Shown: positions 12,988 to 24,800 of the stretch, piece by piece
How positions within the stretch are numbered: the first letter of the stretch is position 1
How the letters are laid out: each line of letters opens with the position of its first letter
Assembly: GCF_029227915.1 (NCBI RefSeq)
Contig: NC_079880.1
Span: 1,800,001 to 1,864,000, forward strand
DNA from: Hydractinia symbiolongicarpus
Lineage: Eukaryota > Cnidaria > Hydrozoa > Anthoathecata > Hydractiniidae
DNA: 64,000 bases
Direction: 5' to 3'
Notes under the pieces: generated by a model
Told to the model about the DNA's origin: nothing
Seen by the model: only the letters and a program-made list of their open reading frames with translations
Databases searched by the model: none
Program-made: the position numbers and the translations under genes

Positions 12988-13190
12988 AAATCGTTTGGGA
13001 AATGAGTTTACTCCCTGGGTACTTTCTTTGTATACTTTTGACTATACGGGCCGAGTCCAGGATTTACGGGAAATCGCAGGTTTTCGTTTGCCGGCGATTA
13101 AACTTCATTTATTCAGCGTCTCATCAAAAATGAAAACATTTTTAAAAACTACAAGTCTCATGCGTTTTAGTGGTGAAAAAGTAATTTAAA
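12988..13190 (+). repeat. Representative C-type monomer (203 bp)
   Basis: Markers are an anchor TCGTTTGGG (a CpG-to-TpG change of TCGTTCGGG), GAGTCCAGG, CGCAGGTTTTCG, AAACTTCATTTATTC and the ending GTGAAAAAGTAATTTAAATAATCG. The CpG loss in the anchor creates a TTG that opens a recurrent 62-64 codon frame, which I regard as non-coding. C almost always follows a D-type copy and is often followed by B. Some C-type copies keep TCGTTCGGG. Confidence 0.85.
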
Positions 13191-13392
13191 TAATCGTTCG
13201 GGAAATGAGTTTACTCCCTGGGTACTTTCTTTGTAAACTTTTGACTATACGGGCCGAGTCCGGGATTTACGGGAAATCGCGGATTTTCGTTTGCCGGCGA
13301 TTAAACTTCTTTTATCCAGCGTCCCATCAAATATGAAAATATTTTTGAAAACTACAAGTCTCATGCGTTTAGTGGTAAAAAAATAATATAAA
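13191..13392 (+). repeat. Representative B-type monomer (202 bp)
   Basis: B is the most divergent subtype. Its linked markers are GAGTCCGGG, GCGGATTTTCG (or GGGGATTTTCG), TCCAGCGTCCCATC or TTCAGCGTCCCATC, AAATATGAAAATATTTTTG, GCGTTTAGTGGTAAAA (one T shorter than the others) and the ending AATAATATA. These travel together in dozens of copies, so breaks in the linkage reveal recombinant monomers. It often alternates with A-, C- or I-type copies. Confidence 0.85.
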
Positions 13393-14000
13393 AAATCGTT
13401 CGGGAAATGAGTTTACTCCCTGGGTACTTTCTTTGTTTACTTTTGACTATACGGGCCAAGCCCGGGATTTACGGGAAATCGCGGGTTTTCGTTTGCCGGC
13501 GATTAAACTTCTTTCATTCAGCGTCTCATCAAAAATAAAAACATTTTTAAAAACCACAAGTCTCATGCGTTTTAGTGGTGAAAAAGTAATTTAAATAATC
13601 GTTCGGGAAATGAGTTTACTCCCTGGGTACTTTCTTTGTATACTTTTGACTATACGGGCCGAGTCCGGGATTTACGGGAAATCGATGATTTTCGTTTGCC
13701 GGCGATTAAACTTCTTTTATTCAGCGTCCCATCAAATGTGAAAATATTTTTGAAAACTACAAGTCTCATGCGTTTAGTGGTAAAAAAATAATATAAAAAA
13801 TCGTTCGGGAAATGAGTTTACTCCCTGGGTACTTTCTTTGTATACTTTTGACTATACGGGCCGAGTCCAGGATTTACGGGAAATCGCAGGTTTTCGTTTG
13901 CCGGCGATTAAACTTCATTTATTCAGCGTCTCATCAAAAATGAAAACATTTTTAAAAACTACAAGTCTCATGCGTTTTAGTGGTGAAAAAGTAATTTAAA

Positions 14001-14203
14001 AAATCGTTCGGGAAATGAGTTTACTCCCTGGGTACTTTCTTTGTATACTTTTGACTATACGGGCCAAGCCCGGGATTTACGGAAAAACGCGGGTTTTAGT
14101 TTGCCGGCGATTATACTTCTTTTATTCAGCGTCTCATAAAAAATGAAAACATTTTTGAAAACTACAAGTCTCATGCGGTTTAGTGGTGAAAAAATAATTT
14201 AAA
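14001..14203 (+). repeat. Representative G-type monomer (203 bp)
   Basis: Defined by ATTTACGGAAAAACGCGGG in the GC block, GTTTTAGTTTGCC in place of GTTTTCGTTTGCC (loss of a CpG), often CTCATAAAAAATG, and commonly a tail GCGGTTTAGTGG. A longer version with one extra A in the block appears near 3.1, 4.9 and 9.4 kb. G usually follows C and precedes B. Confidence 0.8.
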
Positions 14204-15215
14204 AAATCGTTCGGGAAATGAGTTTACTCCCTGGGTACTTTCTTTGTATACTTTAGACTATACGGGCCGAGTCCGGGATTTACGGGAAATCGCGGATTTT
14301 CGTTTGCCGGCGATTAAACTTCTTTTATTCAGCGTCCCATCAAATATGAAAATATTTTTGAAAACTACAAGTCTCATGCGTTTAGTGGTAAAAAAATAAT
14401 TTAAAAAATCGTTCGGGAAATGAGTTTACTCCCTGGGTACTTTCTTTGTATACTTTTGACTATACGGGCCAAGCCCGGGATTTAAGGGATATCGCGGGTT
14501 TTCGTTTGCTGGCGATTTAACTTCTTTTATTCAGCGTCTCATCAAAAATGAAAACATTTTTGAAAACTACAAGTCTCATGCGTTTTAGTGGTGAAAAAGT
14601 AATTTAAAAAATCGTTCGGGAAATGAGTTTACTCCCTAGGTACTTTCTTTGTATACTTTTGACTATACGGGCCGAGTCCGGGATTTACGGAAAATCGCGG
14701 ATTTTCGTTTGCCGGCGATTAAACTTCTTTTATCCAGCGTCCCATGAAATATGAAAGTATTTTTGAAAACTACAAGTCTCATGCGTTTAGTGGTAAAAAA
14801 ATAATATAAAAAATCGTTCGGGAAATGAGTTTACTCCCTGGGTACTTTCTTTGTATACTTTTGACTATACGGGCCAAGCCCGGGATTTACGGGAAATCGC
14901 GGGTTTTCGTTTGCCGGCGATTATACTTCTTTTATTCAGCGTCTCATAAAAAATGAAAACATTTTTGAAAACTACAAGTCTCATGCGGTTTATTTGTAAA
15001 AAAATAATTTAAAAAATCGTTCGGGAAATGAGTTTACTCCCTGGGTACTTTCTTTGTATACTTTTGACTATACGGGCCGAGTCCGGGATTTACGGGAAAT
15101 CGCGGATTTTCGTTTGCCGGCGATTAAACTTCTTTTATTCAGCGTCCCATTAAATATGAAAATATTTTTGAAAACTACAAGTCTCATGCGTTTAGTGGTA
15201 AAAAAATAATATAAA

Positions 15216-15418
15216 AAATCGTTCGGGAAATGAGTTTACTCCCTGGGTACTTTCTTTGTATACTTTTGACTATACGGGCCAAGCCCGGGATTTAAGGGAT
15301 ATCGCGGGTTTTCGTTTGCCGGCGATTAAACTTCTTTTATTCAGCGTCTCATCAAGAATGAAAACATTTTTGAAAACTACAAGTCTCATGCGTTTTAGTG
15401 GTGAAAAAGTAATTTAAA
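15216..15418 (+). repeat. Representative I-type monomer (203 bp)
   Basis: Defined by GCCAAGCCCGGGATTTAAGGGATATCGCGGG, with the rest similar to A and the ending GTGAAAAAGTAATTT. It lies between two B-type copies at about 1.4, 14.4, 15.2, 34.1, 35.1 and 50.1 kb, giving a B-I-B order. Near 61.7 and 62.5 kb a related form keeps TTTACGGGATATC. Confidence 0.75.
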
Positions 15419-15662
15419 AAATCGTTCGGGAAATGAGTTTACTCCCTGGGTACTTTCTTTGTATACTTTTGACTATACGGGCCGAGTCCGGGATTTACGG
15501 GAAATCGCGGATTTTCGTTTGCCGGCGATTAAACTTCTTTTATCCAGCGTCCCATGAAATATGAATGTATTTTTGAAAACTACAAGTCTCATGCGTTTAG
15601 TGGTAAAAAAATAATATAAAAAATCGTTCGGGAAATGAGTTTACTCCCTGGGTACTTTCTTT

Positions 15663-15680
15663 GTATACTTTTGACTATAC
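15663..15680. other. GTATA/TATAC dyad in each monomer (example)
   Basis: Nearly every monomer carries gtatacttttgactatac, an inverted repeat with 5-bp arms around an 8-base spacer, and the first arm is part of the palindrome GTATAC. It is retained in most subtypes; D-type copies change the spacer to catt/cgac but keep both arms. Short dyads of this kind are proposed as non-B DNA or binding sites in some centromeric satellites. No function is shown here. Confidence 0.5.
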
Positions 15681-15758
15681 GGGCCAAGCCCGGGATTTAC
15701 GGGAAATCGCGGGTTTTCGTTTGCTGGCGATTAAACTTCTTTCATTCAGCGTCTCATC

Positions 15759-15785
15759 AAAAATGAAAACATTTTTAAAAACTAC
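15759..15785. other. Phased A/T tracts in the AT-rich half (example)
   Basis: Runs of A5, A4, T5 and A4-5 follow one another at roughly 5-11 bp spacing, including a direct TGAAAAC...TGAAAAC repeat about 11 bp apart in copies with TTTTTGAAAAC. Tracts spaced near a helical turn are known to bend DNA, and curvature is common in satellites. Whether this region is curved was not calculated. Confidence 0.45.
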
Positions 15786-16229
15786 AAGTCTTATGCGTTT
15801 TAGTGGTGAAAAAATAATTTAAAAAATCGTTCTGGAAATGAGTTTACTCACAGGGTACTTTCTTTGTATACATTCGACTATACGTGCCAAGCCCGGGATT
15901 TACGGGAAATCGCGGGTTTTCGTTTGCCGGCGATTAAACTGCTTTTATTCAGCGTCTCATCAAAAATGAAAACATTCTTGAAAACTACAAGTCTCATGCG
16001 TTTTAGTGGTGAAATAATAATTTAAAAAATCGTTTAAGAAATGAGTTTACTCCCTGGGTACTTTTTTTGTATACTTTTGACTATACGGACCGAATCCAGG
16101 ATTTACGGGAAATCGCAGGTTTTTGTTTGCCGGCGATTAAACTTCTTTTATTCAGCGTCTCATCAAAAATGAAAACTTTTTTAAAAACTACAAGTCTTAT
16201 GCGTTTTAGTGGTGAAAAAATAATTTAAA

Positions 16230-16431
16230 AAATCGTTCTGGAAATGAGTTTACTCCCTGGGTACTTTCTTTGTATACTTTTGACTATACGGGCCGAGTCC
16301 GGGATTTAAGGAAATCGCAGGTTTTCGTTTGCCGGCGATTAAACTGCTTTTATTCAGCGTCTCATCAAAAATGAAAACATTTTTGAAAACTACAAGTCTC
16401 ATGCGTTTTAGTGGTGAAAAAATAATTTAAA
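16230..16431 (+). repeat. Representative F-type monomer (202 bp)
   Basis: Defined by a one-base deletion in the GC block, GGGATTTAAGGAAATCGCAGG or GGGATTTAGGGAAATCGCAGG, together with GAGTCCGGG and AAACTGCTTTTATTC. F typically lies between H and E. Near 36.8-43.3 kb the local form has GCAGATTTTCG in place of GCAGGTTTTCG. Confidence 0.8.
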
Positions 16432-16633
16432 AAATCGTTCGGGAAATGAGTTTACTCCCTGGGTAGTTTCTTTGTATACTTTTGACTATACGAGCCAAGC
16501 CGGGATTTACGGGAAATCGCGGGTTTTCGTTTGCCGGCGATTAAACTTCTTTTATTCAGCGTCTCATCAAAAATGAAAACATTTTTAAAAACTACAAGTC
16601 TTATGCGTTTTAGTGGTGAAAAAATAATTTAAA
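16432..16633 (+). repeat. Representative E-type monomer (202 bp)
   Basis: Defined by GGGTAGTTTC in place of GGGTACTTTC and by a one-base deletion giving CCAAGCCGGGATTT (A-type: CCAAGCCCGGGATTT). Here the following monomer has AAAAAAGTTCTGG in place of AAATCGTTCTGG, a variant seen again at about 24.74, 29.60, 31.02, 37.10, 38.11, 41.55, 43.78, 45.40 and 47.02 kb. E is normally followed by D. Confidence 0.8.
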
Positions 16634-18862
16634 AAAAAGTTCTGGAAATGAGTTTACTCACAGGGTACATTCTTTGTATACATTCGACTATACGTGCCAA
16701 GCCCGGGATTTACGGGAAATCGCGGGTTTTCGTTTGCCGGCGATTAAACTGCTTTTATTCAGCGTCTCATCAAAAATGAAAACATTCTTGAAAACTACAA
16801 GTCCTATGCGTTTTAGTGGTGAAATAATAATTTAAAAAATCGTTTGGGAAATGAGTTTACTTCCTGGGTACTTTCTTTGTATACTTTTGACTATACGGGC
16901 CGAGTCCAGGATTTACGGGAAATCGCAGGTTTTCGTTTGCCGGCGATTAAACTTCATTTATTCAGCGTCTCATCAAAAATGAAAACATTTTTAAAAACTA
17001 CAAGTCTCATGCCTTTTAGTGGTGAAATAATAATTTAAAAAATCGTTTAAGAAATGAGTTTACTACCTGGGTACTTTTTTTGTATACTTTTGACTATACG
17101 GGCCGAGTCCAGGATTTACGGGAAATCGCAGGTTTTTGTTTGCCGGCGATTAAACTTCTTTTATTCAGCGTCTCATCAAAAATGAAAACTTTTTTAAAAA
17201 CTACAAGTCTTATGCGTTTTAGTGGTGAAAAAATAATTTAAAAAATCGTTCTGGAAATGAGTTTACTCCCTGGGTACTTTCTTTGTATACTTTTGACTAT
17301 ACGGGCCGAGTCCGAGATTTAAGGAAATCGCAGGTTTTCGTTTGCCGGCGATTAAACTGCTTTTATTCAGCGTCTCATCAAAAATGAAAACATTTTTGAA
17401 AACTACAAGTCTCATGCGTTTTAGTGGTGAAAAAATAATTTAAAAAATCGTTCGGGAAATGAGTTTACTCCCTGGGTAGTTTCTTTGTATACTTTTGACT
17501 ATACGGGCCAAGCCGGGATTTACGGGAAATCGCGGGTTTTCGTTTGCCGGCGATTAAACTTCTTTTATTCAGCGTTTCATCAAAAATGAAAACATTTTTA
17601 AAAACTACAAGTCTTATGCGTTTTAATGGTGAAAAAATAATTTAAAAAATCGTTCTGGAAATGAGTTTACTCACAGGGTACTTTCTTTGTATACATTCGA
17701 CTATACGTGCCAAGCCCGGGATTTACGGGAAATCGCGGGTTTTCGTTTGCCGGCGATTAAACTGCTTTTATTCAGCGTCTCATCAAAAATGAAAACATTC
17801 TTGAAAACTACAAGTCTCATGCGTTTTAGTGGTGAAATAATAATTTAAAAAATCGTTTGGGAAATGAGTTTACTTCCTGGGTACTTTCTTTGTATATTTT
17901 TGACTATACGGGCCGAGTCCAGGATTTACGGGAAATCGCAGGTTTTCGTTTGCCGGCGATTAAACTTCATTTATTCAGCGTCTCATCAAAAATGAAAACA
18001 TTTTTAAAAACTACAAGTCTCATGCGTTTTAGTGGTGAAAAAGTAATTTAAATAATCGTTTGGGAAATGAGTTTACTTCCTGGGTACTTTCTTTGTATAC
18101 TTTTGACTATACGGGCCGAGTCCAGGATTTACGGGAAATCGCAGGTTTTCGTTTGCCGGCGATTAAACTTCATTTATTCAGCGTCTCATCAAAAATGAAA
18201 ACATTTTTAAAAACTACAAGTCTCATGCCTTTTAGTGGTGAAATAATAATTTAAAAAATCGTTTAAAAAATGAGTTTACTACCTGGGTACTTTTTTTGTA
18301 TACTTTTGACTATACGGGCCGAGTCCAGGAATTACGGGAAATCGCAGGTTTTTGTTTGCCGGCGATTAAACTTCTTTTATTCAGCGTCTCATCAAAAATG
18401 AAAACTTTTTTAAAAACTACAAGTCTTATGCGTTTTAGTGGTGAAAAAATAATTTAAAAAATCGTTCTGGAAATGAGTTTACTCCCTGGGTACTTTCTTT
18501 GTATACTTTTGACTATACGGGCCGAGTCCGGGATTTAAGGAAATCGCAGGTTTTCGTTTGCCGGCGATTAAACTTTTTTTATTCAGCGTCTCATCAAAAA
18601 TGAAAACATTTTTAAAAACTACAAGTCTCATGCGTTTTAGTGGTGAAAAAATAATTTAAAAAATCGTTCGGGAAATGAGTTTACTCCCTGGGTAGTTTCT
18701 TTGTATACTTTTGACTATACGGGCCAAGCCGGGATTTACGGGAAATCGCGGGTTTTCGTTTGCCGGCGATTAAACTTCTTTTATTCAGCGTCTCATCAAA
18801 AATGAAAACGTTTTTAAAAACTACAAGTCTTATGCGTTTTAGTGGTGAAAAAATAATTTAAA
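16634..18862 (+). repeat. D-C-H-F-E pentamer followed by its hexamer derivative
   Basis: Order is D, C, H, F, E (16634-17646, 1013 bp), then D, C, C, H, F, E (17647-18862, 1216 bp). The extra C-type monomer in the second unit (about 18053-18255) repeats the C of the first, including the rare CATGCCTTTTAG. A later H-type copy in the second unit has TTTAAAAAATGAG and CAGGAATTACGGG. Confidence 0.85.
17040..17242 (+). repeat. Representative H-type monomer (203 bp)
   Basis: Defined by the anchor TCGTTTAAGAAATG, GGGTACTTTTTTTGTATAC, GAGTCCAGG, CAGGTTTTTGTTTGCC (a CpG-to-TpG change) and AAAACTTTTTTAAAAAC. It usually lies between C and F. The T-run varies in length; copies at about 30.04 and 31.46 kb are two T shorter. 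Confidence 0.8.
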
Positions 18863-21800
18863 AAATCGTTCTGGAAATGAGTTTACTCACAGGGTACTTT
18901 CTTTGTATACATTCGACTATACGTGCCAAGCCCGGGATTTACGGGAAATCGCGGGTTTTCGTTTGCCGGCGATTAAACTGCTTTTATTCAGCGTCTCATC
19001 AAAAATGAAAACATTCTTGAAAACTACAAGTCTCATGCGTTTTAGTGGTGAAAAAGTAATTTAAAAAATCGTTCGGGAAATGAGTTTACTCCCTGGGTAC
19101 TTTCTTTGTATACTTTTGACTATACGGGCGAAGCCCGGGATTTACGGGAAATCGCGGGTTTTCGTTTGCCGGGGATTAAACTTCATTTTATTCAGCGTCT
19201 CATCAAAAATGAAAACATTTTTAAAAACTACAAGTCTTATGCGTTTTAGTGGTGAAAAAATAATTTAAAAAATCGTTCTGGAAATGAGTTTACTCCCTGG
19301 GTACTTTCTTTGTATACTTTTGACTATACGGGCCGAGTCCGGGATTTAGGGAATTCGCAGGTTTTCGTTTGCCGGCGATTAAACTGCTTTTATTCAGCGT
19401 CTCATCAAAAATGAAAACATTTTTGAAAACTACAAGTCTCATGCGTTTTAGTGGTGAAAAAATAATTTAAAAAATCGTTCGGGAAATGAGTTTACTCCCT
19501 GGGTAGTTTCTTTGTATACTTTTGACTATACGGACCGAGCCGGGATTTACGGAAAATCGCGGGTTTTCGTTTGCCGGCGATTAAACTTCTTTTATTCAGC
19601 GTCTCATCAAAAATGAAAACGTTTTTAAAAACTACAAGTCTTATGCGTTTTAGTGGTGAAAAAATAATTTAAAAAATCGTTCTGGAAATGAGTTTACTCA
19701 CAGGGTACTTTCTTTGTATACATTCGACTATACGTGCCAAGCCCGGGATTTACGGGAAATCGCGGGTTTTCGTTTGCCGGCGATTAAACTGCTTTTATTC
19801 AGCGTCTCATCAAAAATGAAAACATTCTTGAAAACTACAAGTCTCATGCGTTTTAGTGGTGAAAAAGTAATTTAAAAAATCGCTCGGGAAATGAGTTTAC
19901 TCCCTGGGGACTTTCTTTGTATACTTTTGACTATACGGGCCAAGCCCGGGATTTACGGAAAAACGCGGGTTTTCGTTTGCCGGCGATTAAACTTCTTTTA
20001 TTCAGCGTCTCATCAAAAATGAAAACATTTTTAAAAACTACAAGTCTTATGCGTTTTAGTGGTGAAAAAATAATTTAAAAAATCGTTCTGGAAATGAGTT
20101 TACTCCCTGGGTACTTTCTTTGTATTCTTTTGACTATACGGGCCGAGTCCGGGATTTAGGGAAATCGCAGGTTTTCGTTTGCCGGCGATTAAACTGCTTT
20201 TATTCAGCGTCTCATCAAAAATGAAAACATTTTTGAAAACTACAAGTCTCATGCGTTTTAGTGGTGAAAAAATAATTTAAAAAATCGTTCGGGAAATGAG
20301 TTTACTCCCTGGGTAGTTTCTTTGTATACTTTTGACTATACGGGCCAAGCCGGGATTTACGGGAAATCGCGGGTTTTTGTTTGCCGGCGATTAAACTTCA
20401 TTTATTCAGCGTCTCATCAAAAATGAAAACATTTTTAAAAACTACAAGTCTCATGCGTTTTAGTGGTGAAAAAGTAATTTAAATAATCGTTCGGGAAATG
20501 AGTTTACTCCCTGGGTACTTTCTTTGTATACTTTTGACTATACGGGCCGAGTCCGGGATTTACGGGAAATCGGGGATTTTTGTTTGCCGGCGATTAAACT
20601 TCTTTTATTCAGCGTCCCATCAAATATGAAAATATTTTTGAAAACTACAAGTCTCATGCGTTTAGTGGTAAAAAAATAATATAAAAAATCGTTCGGGAAA
20701 TGAGTTTACTCCCTGGGTACTTTCTTTGTATACTTTTGACTATACGGGCCAAGCCGGGATTTCCCGTAAATCCCGGGTTTTCGTTTGCCGGCGATTAAAC
20801 TTCTTTTATTCAGCGTTTCATCAAAAATGAAAACATTTTTAAAATATACAAGTCTTATGCGTTTTGGTGGTGAAAAAATAATTTAAAAAATCGTTCTGGA
20901 AATGAGTTTACTCACAGGGTACTTTCTTTGTATACATTCGACTATACGTGCCAAGCCCAGGATTTACGGGAAATCGCGGGTTTTCGTTTGCCGGCGATTA
21001 AACTGCTTTTATTCAGCGTCTCATCAAAAATGAAAACATTCTTGAAAACTACAAGTCTCATGCGTTTTAGTGGTGAAATAATAATTTAAAAAATCGTTTG
21101 GGAAATGAGTTTACTCCCTGGGTACTTTCTTTGTATACTTTTGACTATACGGGCCGAGTCCAGGATTTACGGGAAATCGCAGGTTTTCGTTTGCCGGCGA
21201 TTAAACTTCATTTATTCAGCGTCTCATCAAAAATGAAAACATTTTTAAAAACTACAAGTCTCATGCGTTTTAGTGGTGAAAAAGTAATTTAAATAATCGT
21301 TCGGGAAATGAGTTTACTCCCTGGGTACTTTCTTTGTAAACTTTTGACTATACGGGCCGAGTCCGGGATTTACGGGAAATCGCGGATTTTCGTTTGCCGG
21401 CGATTAAACTTCTTTTATCCAGCGTCCCATCAAATATGAAAATATTTTTGAAAACTACAAGTCTCATGCGTTTAGTGGTAAAAAAATAATATAAAAAATC
21501 GTTCGGGAAATGAGTTTACTCCCTGGGTACTTTCTTTGTTTACTTTTGACTATACGGGCCAAGCCCGGGATTTACGGGAAATCGCGGGTTTTCGTTTGCC
21601 GGCGATTAAACTTCTTTCATTCAGCGTCTCATCAAAAATAAAAACATTTTTAAAAACCACAAGTCTCATGCGTTTTAGTGGTGAAAAAGTAATTTAAATA
21701 ATCGTTCGGGAAATGAGTTTACTCCCTGGGTACTTTCTTTGTATACTTTTGACTATACGGGCCGAGTCCGGGATTTACGGGAAATCGATGATTTTCGTTT

Positions 21801-24800
21801 GCCGGCGATTAAACTTCTTTTATTCAGCGTCCCATCAAATGTGAAAATATTTTTGAAAACTACAAGTCTCATGCGTTTAGTGGTAAAAAAATAATATAAA
21901 AAATCGTTCGGGAAATGAGTTTACTCCCTGGGTACTTTCTTTGTATACTTTTGACTATACGGGCCGAGTCCAGGATTTACGGGAAATCGCAGGTTTTCGT
22001 TTGCCGGCGATTAAACTTCATTTATTCAGCGTCTCATCAAAAATGAAAACATTTTTAAAAACTACAAGTCTCATGCGTTTTAGTGGTGAAAAAGTAATTT
22101 AAAAAATCGTTCGGGAAATGAGTTTACTCCCTGGGTACTTTCTTTGTATACTTTTGACTATACGGGCCAAGCCCGGGATTTACGGAAAAACGCGGGTTTT
22201 AGTTTGCCGGCGATTATACTTCTTTTATTCAGCGTCTCATAAAAAATGAAAACATTTTTGAAAACTACAAGTCTCATGCGGTTTAGTGGTGAAAAAATAA
22301 TTTAAAAAATCGTTCGGGAAATGAGTTTACTCCCTGGGTACTTTCTTTGTATACTTTAGACTATACGGGCCGAGTCCGGGATTTACGGGAAATCGCGGAT
22401 TTTCGTTTGCCGGCGATTAAACTTCTTTTATTCAGCGTCCCATCAAATATGAAAATATTTTTGAAAACTACAAGTCTCATGCGTTTAGTGGTAAAAAAAT
22501 AATTTAAAAAATCGTTCGGGAAATGAGTTTACTCCCTGGGTACTTTCTTTGTATACTTTTGACTATACGGGCCAAGCCCGGGATTTAAGGGATATCGCGG
22601 GTTTTCGTTTGCTGGCGATTTAACTTCTTTTATTCAGCGTCTCATCAAAAATGAAAACATTTTTGAAAACTACAAGTCTCATGCGTTTTAGTGGTGAAAA
22701 AGTAATTTAAAAAATCGTTCGGGAAATGAGTTTACTCCCTAGGTACTTTCTTTGTATACTTTTGACTATACGGGCCGAGTCCGGGATTTACGGAAAATCG
22801 CGGATTTTCGTTTGCCGGCGATTAAACTTCTTTTATCCAGCGTCCCATGAAATATGAAAGTATTTTTGAAAACTACAAGTCTCATGCGTTTAGTGGTAAA
22901 AAAATAATATAAAAAATCGTTCGGGAAATGAGTTTACTCCCTGGGTACTTTCTTTGTATACTTTTGACTATACGGGCCAAGCCCGGGATTTACGGGAAAT
23001 CGCGGGTTTTCGTTTGCCGGCGATTATACTTCTTTTATTCAGCGTCTCATAAAAAATGAAAACATTTTTGAAAACTACAAGTCTCATGCGGTTTATTTGT
23101 AAAAAAATAATTTAAAAAATCGTTCGGGAAATGAGTTTACTCCCTGGGTACTTTCTTTGTATACTTTTGACTATACGGGCCGAGTCCGGGATTTACGGGA
23201 AATCGCGGATTTTCGTTTGCCGGCGATTAAACTTCTTTTATTCAGCGTCCCATTAAATATGAAAATATTTTTGAAAACTACAAGTCTCATGCGTTTAGTG
23301 GTAAAAAAATAATATAAAAAATCGTTCGGGAAATGAGTTTACTCCCTGGGTACTTTCTTTGTATACTTTTGACTATACGGGCCAAGCCCGGGATTTAAGG
23401 GATATCGCGGGTTTTCGTTTGCCGGCGATTAAACTTCTTTTATTCAGCGTCTCATCAAGAATGAAAACATTTTTGAAAACTACAAGTCTCATGCGTTTTA
23501 GTGGTGAAAAAGTAATTTAAAAAATCGTTCGGGAAATGAGTTTACTCCCTGGGTACTTTCTTTGTATACTTTTGACTATACGGGCCGAGTCCGGGATTTA
23601 CGGGAAATCGCGGATTTTCGTTTGCCGGCGATTAAACTTCTTTTATCCAGCGTCCCATGAAATATGAATGTATTTTTGAAAACTACAAGTCTCATGCGTT
23701 TAGTGGTAAAAAAATAATATAAAAAATCGTTCGGGAAATGAGTTTACTCCCTGGGTACTTTCTTTGTATACTTTTGACTATACGGGCCAAGCCCGGGATT
23801 TACGGGAAATCGCGGGTTTTCGTTTGCTGGCGATTAAACTTCTTTCATTCAGCGTCTCATCAAAAATGAAAACATTTTTAAAAACTACAAGTCTTATGCG
23901 TTTTAGTGGTGAAAAAATAATTTAAAAAATCGTTCTGGAAATGAGTTTACTCACAGGGTACTTTCTTTGTATACATTCGACTATACGTGCCAAGCCCGGG
24001 ATTTACGGGAAATCGCGGGTTTTCGTTTGCCGGCGATTAAACTGCTTTTATTCAGCGTCTCATCAAAAATGAAAACATTCTTGAAAACTACAAGTCTCAT
24101 GCGTTTTAGTGGTGAAATAATAATTTAAAAAATCGTTTAAGAAATGAGTTTACTCCCTGGGTACTTTTTTTGTATACTTTTGACTATACGGACCGAATCC
24201 AGGATTTACGGGAAATCGCAGGTTTTTGTTTGCCGGCGATTAAACTTCTTTTATTCAGCGTCTCATCAAAAATGAAAACTTTTTTAAAAACTACAAGTCT
24301 TATGCGTTTTAGTGGTGAAAAAATAATTTAAAAAATCGTTCTGGAAATGAGTTTACTCCCTGGGTACTTTCTTTGTATACTTTTGACTATACGGGCCGAG
24401 TCCGGGATTTAAGGAAATCGCAGGTTTTCGTTTGCCGGCGATTAAACTGCTTTTATTCAGCGTCTCATCAAAAATGAAAACATTTTTGAAAACTACAAGT
24501 CTCATGCGTTTTAGTGGTGAAAAAATAATTTAAAAAATCGTTCGGGAAATGAGTTTACTCCCTGGGTAGTTTCTTTGTATACTTTTGACTATACGAGCCA
24601 AGCCGGGATTTACGGGAAATCGCGGGTTTTCGTTTGCCGGCGATTAAACTTCTTTTATTCAGCGTCTCATCAAAAATGAAAACATTTTTAAAAACTACAA
24701 GTCTTATGCGTTTTAGTGGTGAAAAAATAATTTAAAAAAAAGTTCTGGAAATGAGTTTACTCACAGGGTACATTCTTTGTATACATTCGACTATACGTGC

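Larger units (their letters stand above)
15621..15823 (+). repeat. Representative A-type monomer (203 bp)
   Basis: Example of the form closest to an overall consensus. It has GCCAAGCCCGGG, then atttacgggaaatcgcggg, TCTCATCAAAAATG, the tail CAAGTCTTATGCGTTTTAG and the ending GTGAAAAAATAATTT. It carries about a dozen CpG sites. This particular copy has gctggcg in place of gccggcg. A-type copies usually precede a monomer beginning with the variant anchor TCGTTCTGG. Confidence 0.85.
10461..18767 (+). repeat. Large tandem duplication, copy 1 (~8.3 kb, 41 monomers)
   Basis: This block matches the next 8.1 kb in monomer order and in rare private variants. Examples at constant spacing are ATCGATGATTTTCG (13683 and 21786), GCTGGCGATTTAAC (about 14508 and 22611), GCGGTTTATTTG (about 14987 and 23090), AAAAAAGTTCTGG with GGTACATTC (about 16640 and 24743) and the micro-inverted monomer (12655 and 20758). 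The offset is 8306 bp up to about 11.57 kb and 8103 bp after it, because this copy holds one extra monomer. The boundaries given are midpoints of the 10437-10485 and 18743-18791 intervals. Confidence 0.92.

Noticed and set aside
12988-13190. Possible CENP-B box (pattern TTCG, four bases, A, two bases, CGGG).
   Set aside because: TTCGTTTGCCGGCG and TTCGGGAAATGAG keep the TTCG core, but the first lacks the A and the second lacks the CGGG. No full match was seen on either strand in the common monomer forms.
15663-15680. Bacterial-type promoter (TTGACT and TATAC-like boxes) or plant W-box (TTGACT).
   Set aside because: The motif is present in hundreds of tandem copies as part of the satellite dyad, spacing does not fit a -35/-10 pair, and no gene follows.
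15731-15736. ATTAAA polyadenylation-like hexamer in every monomer (GCGATTAAAC).
   Set aside because: A six-base match in an AT-rich repeat without a transcript or gene upstream is expected by chance and copied by amplification.
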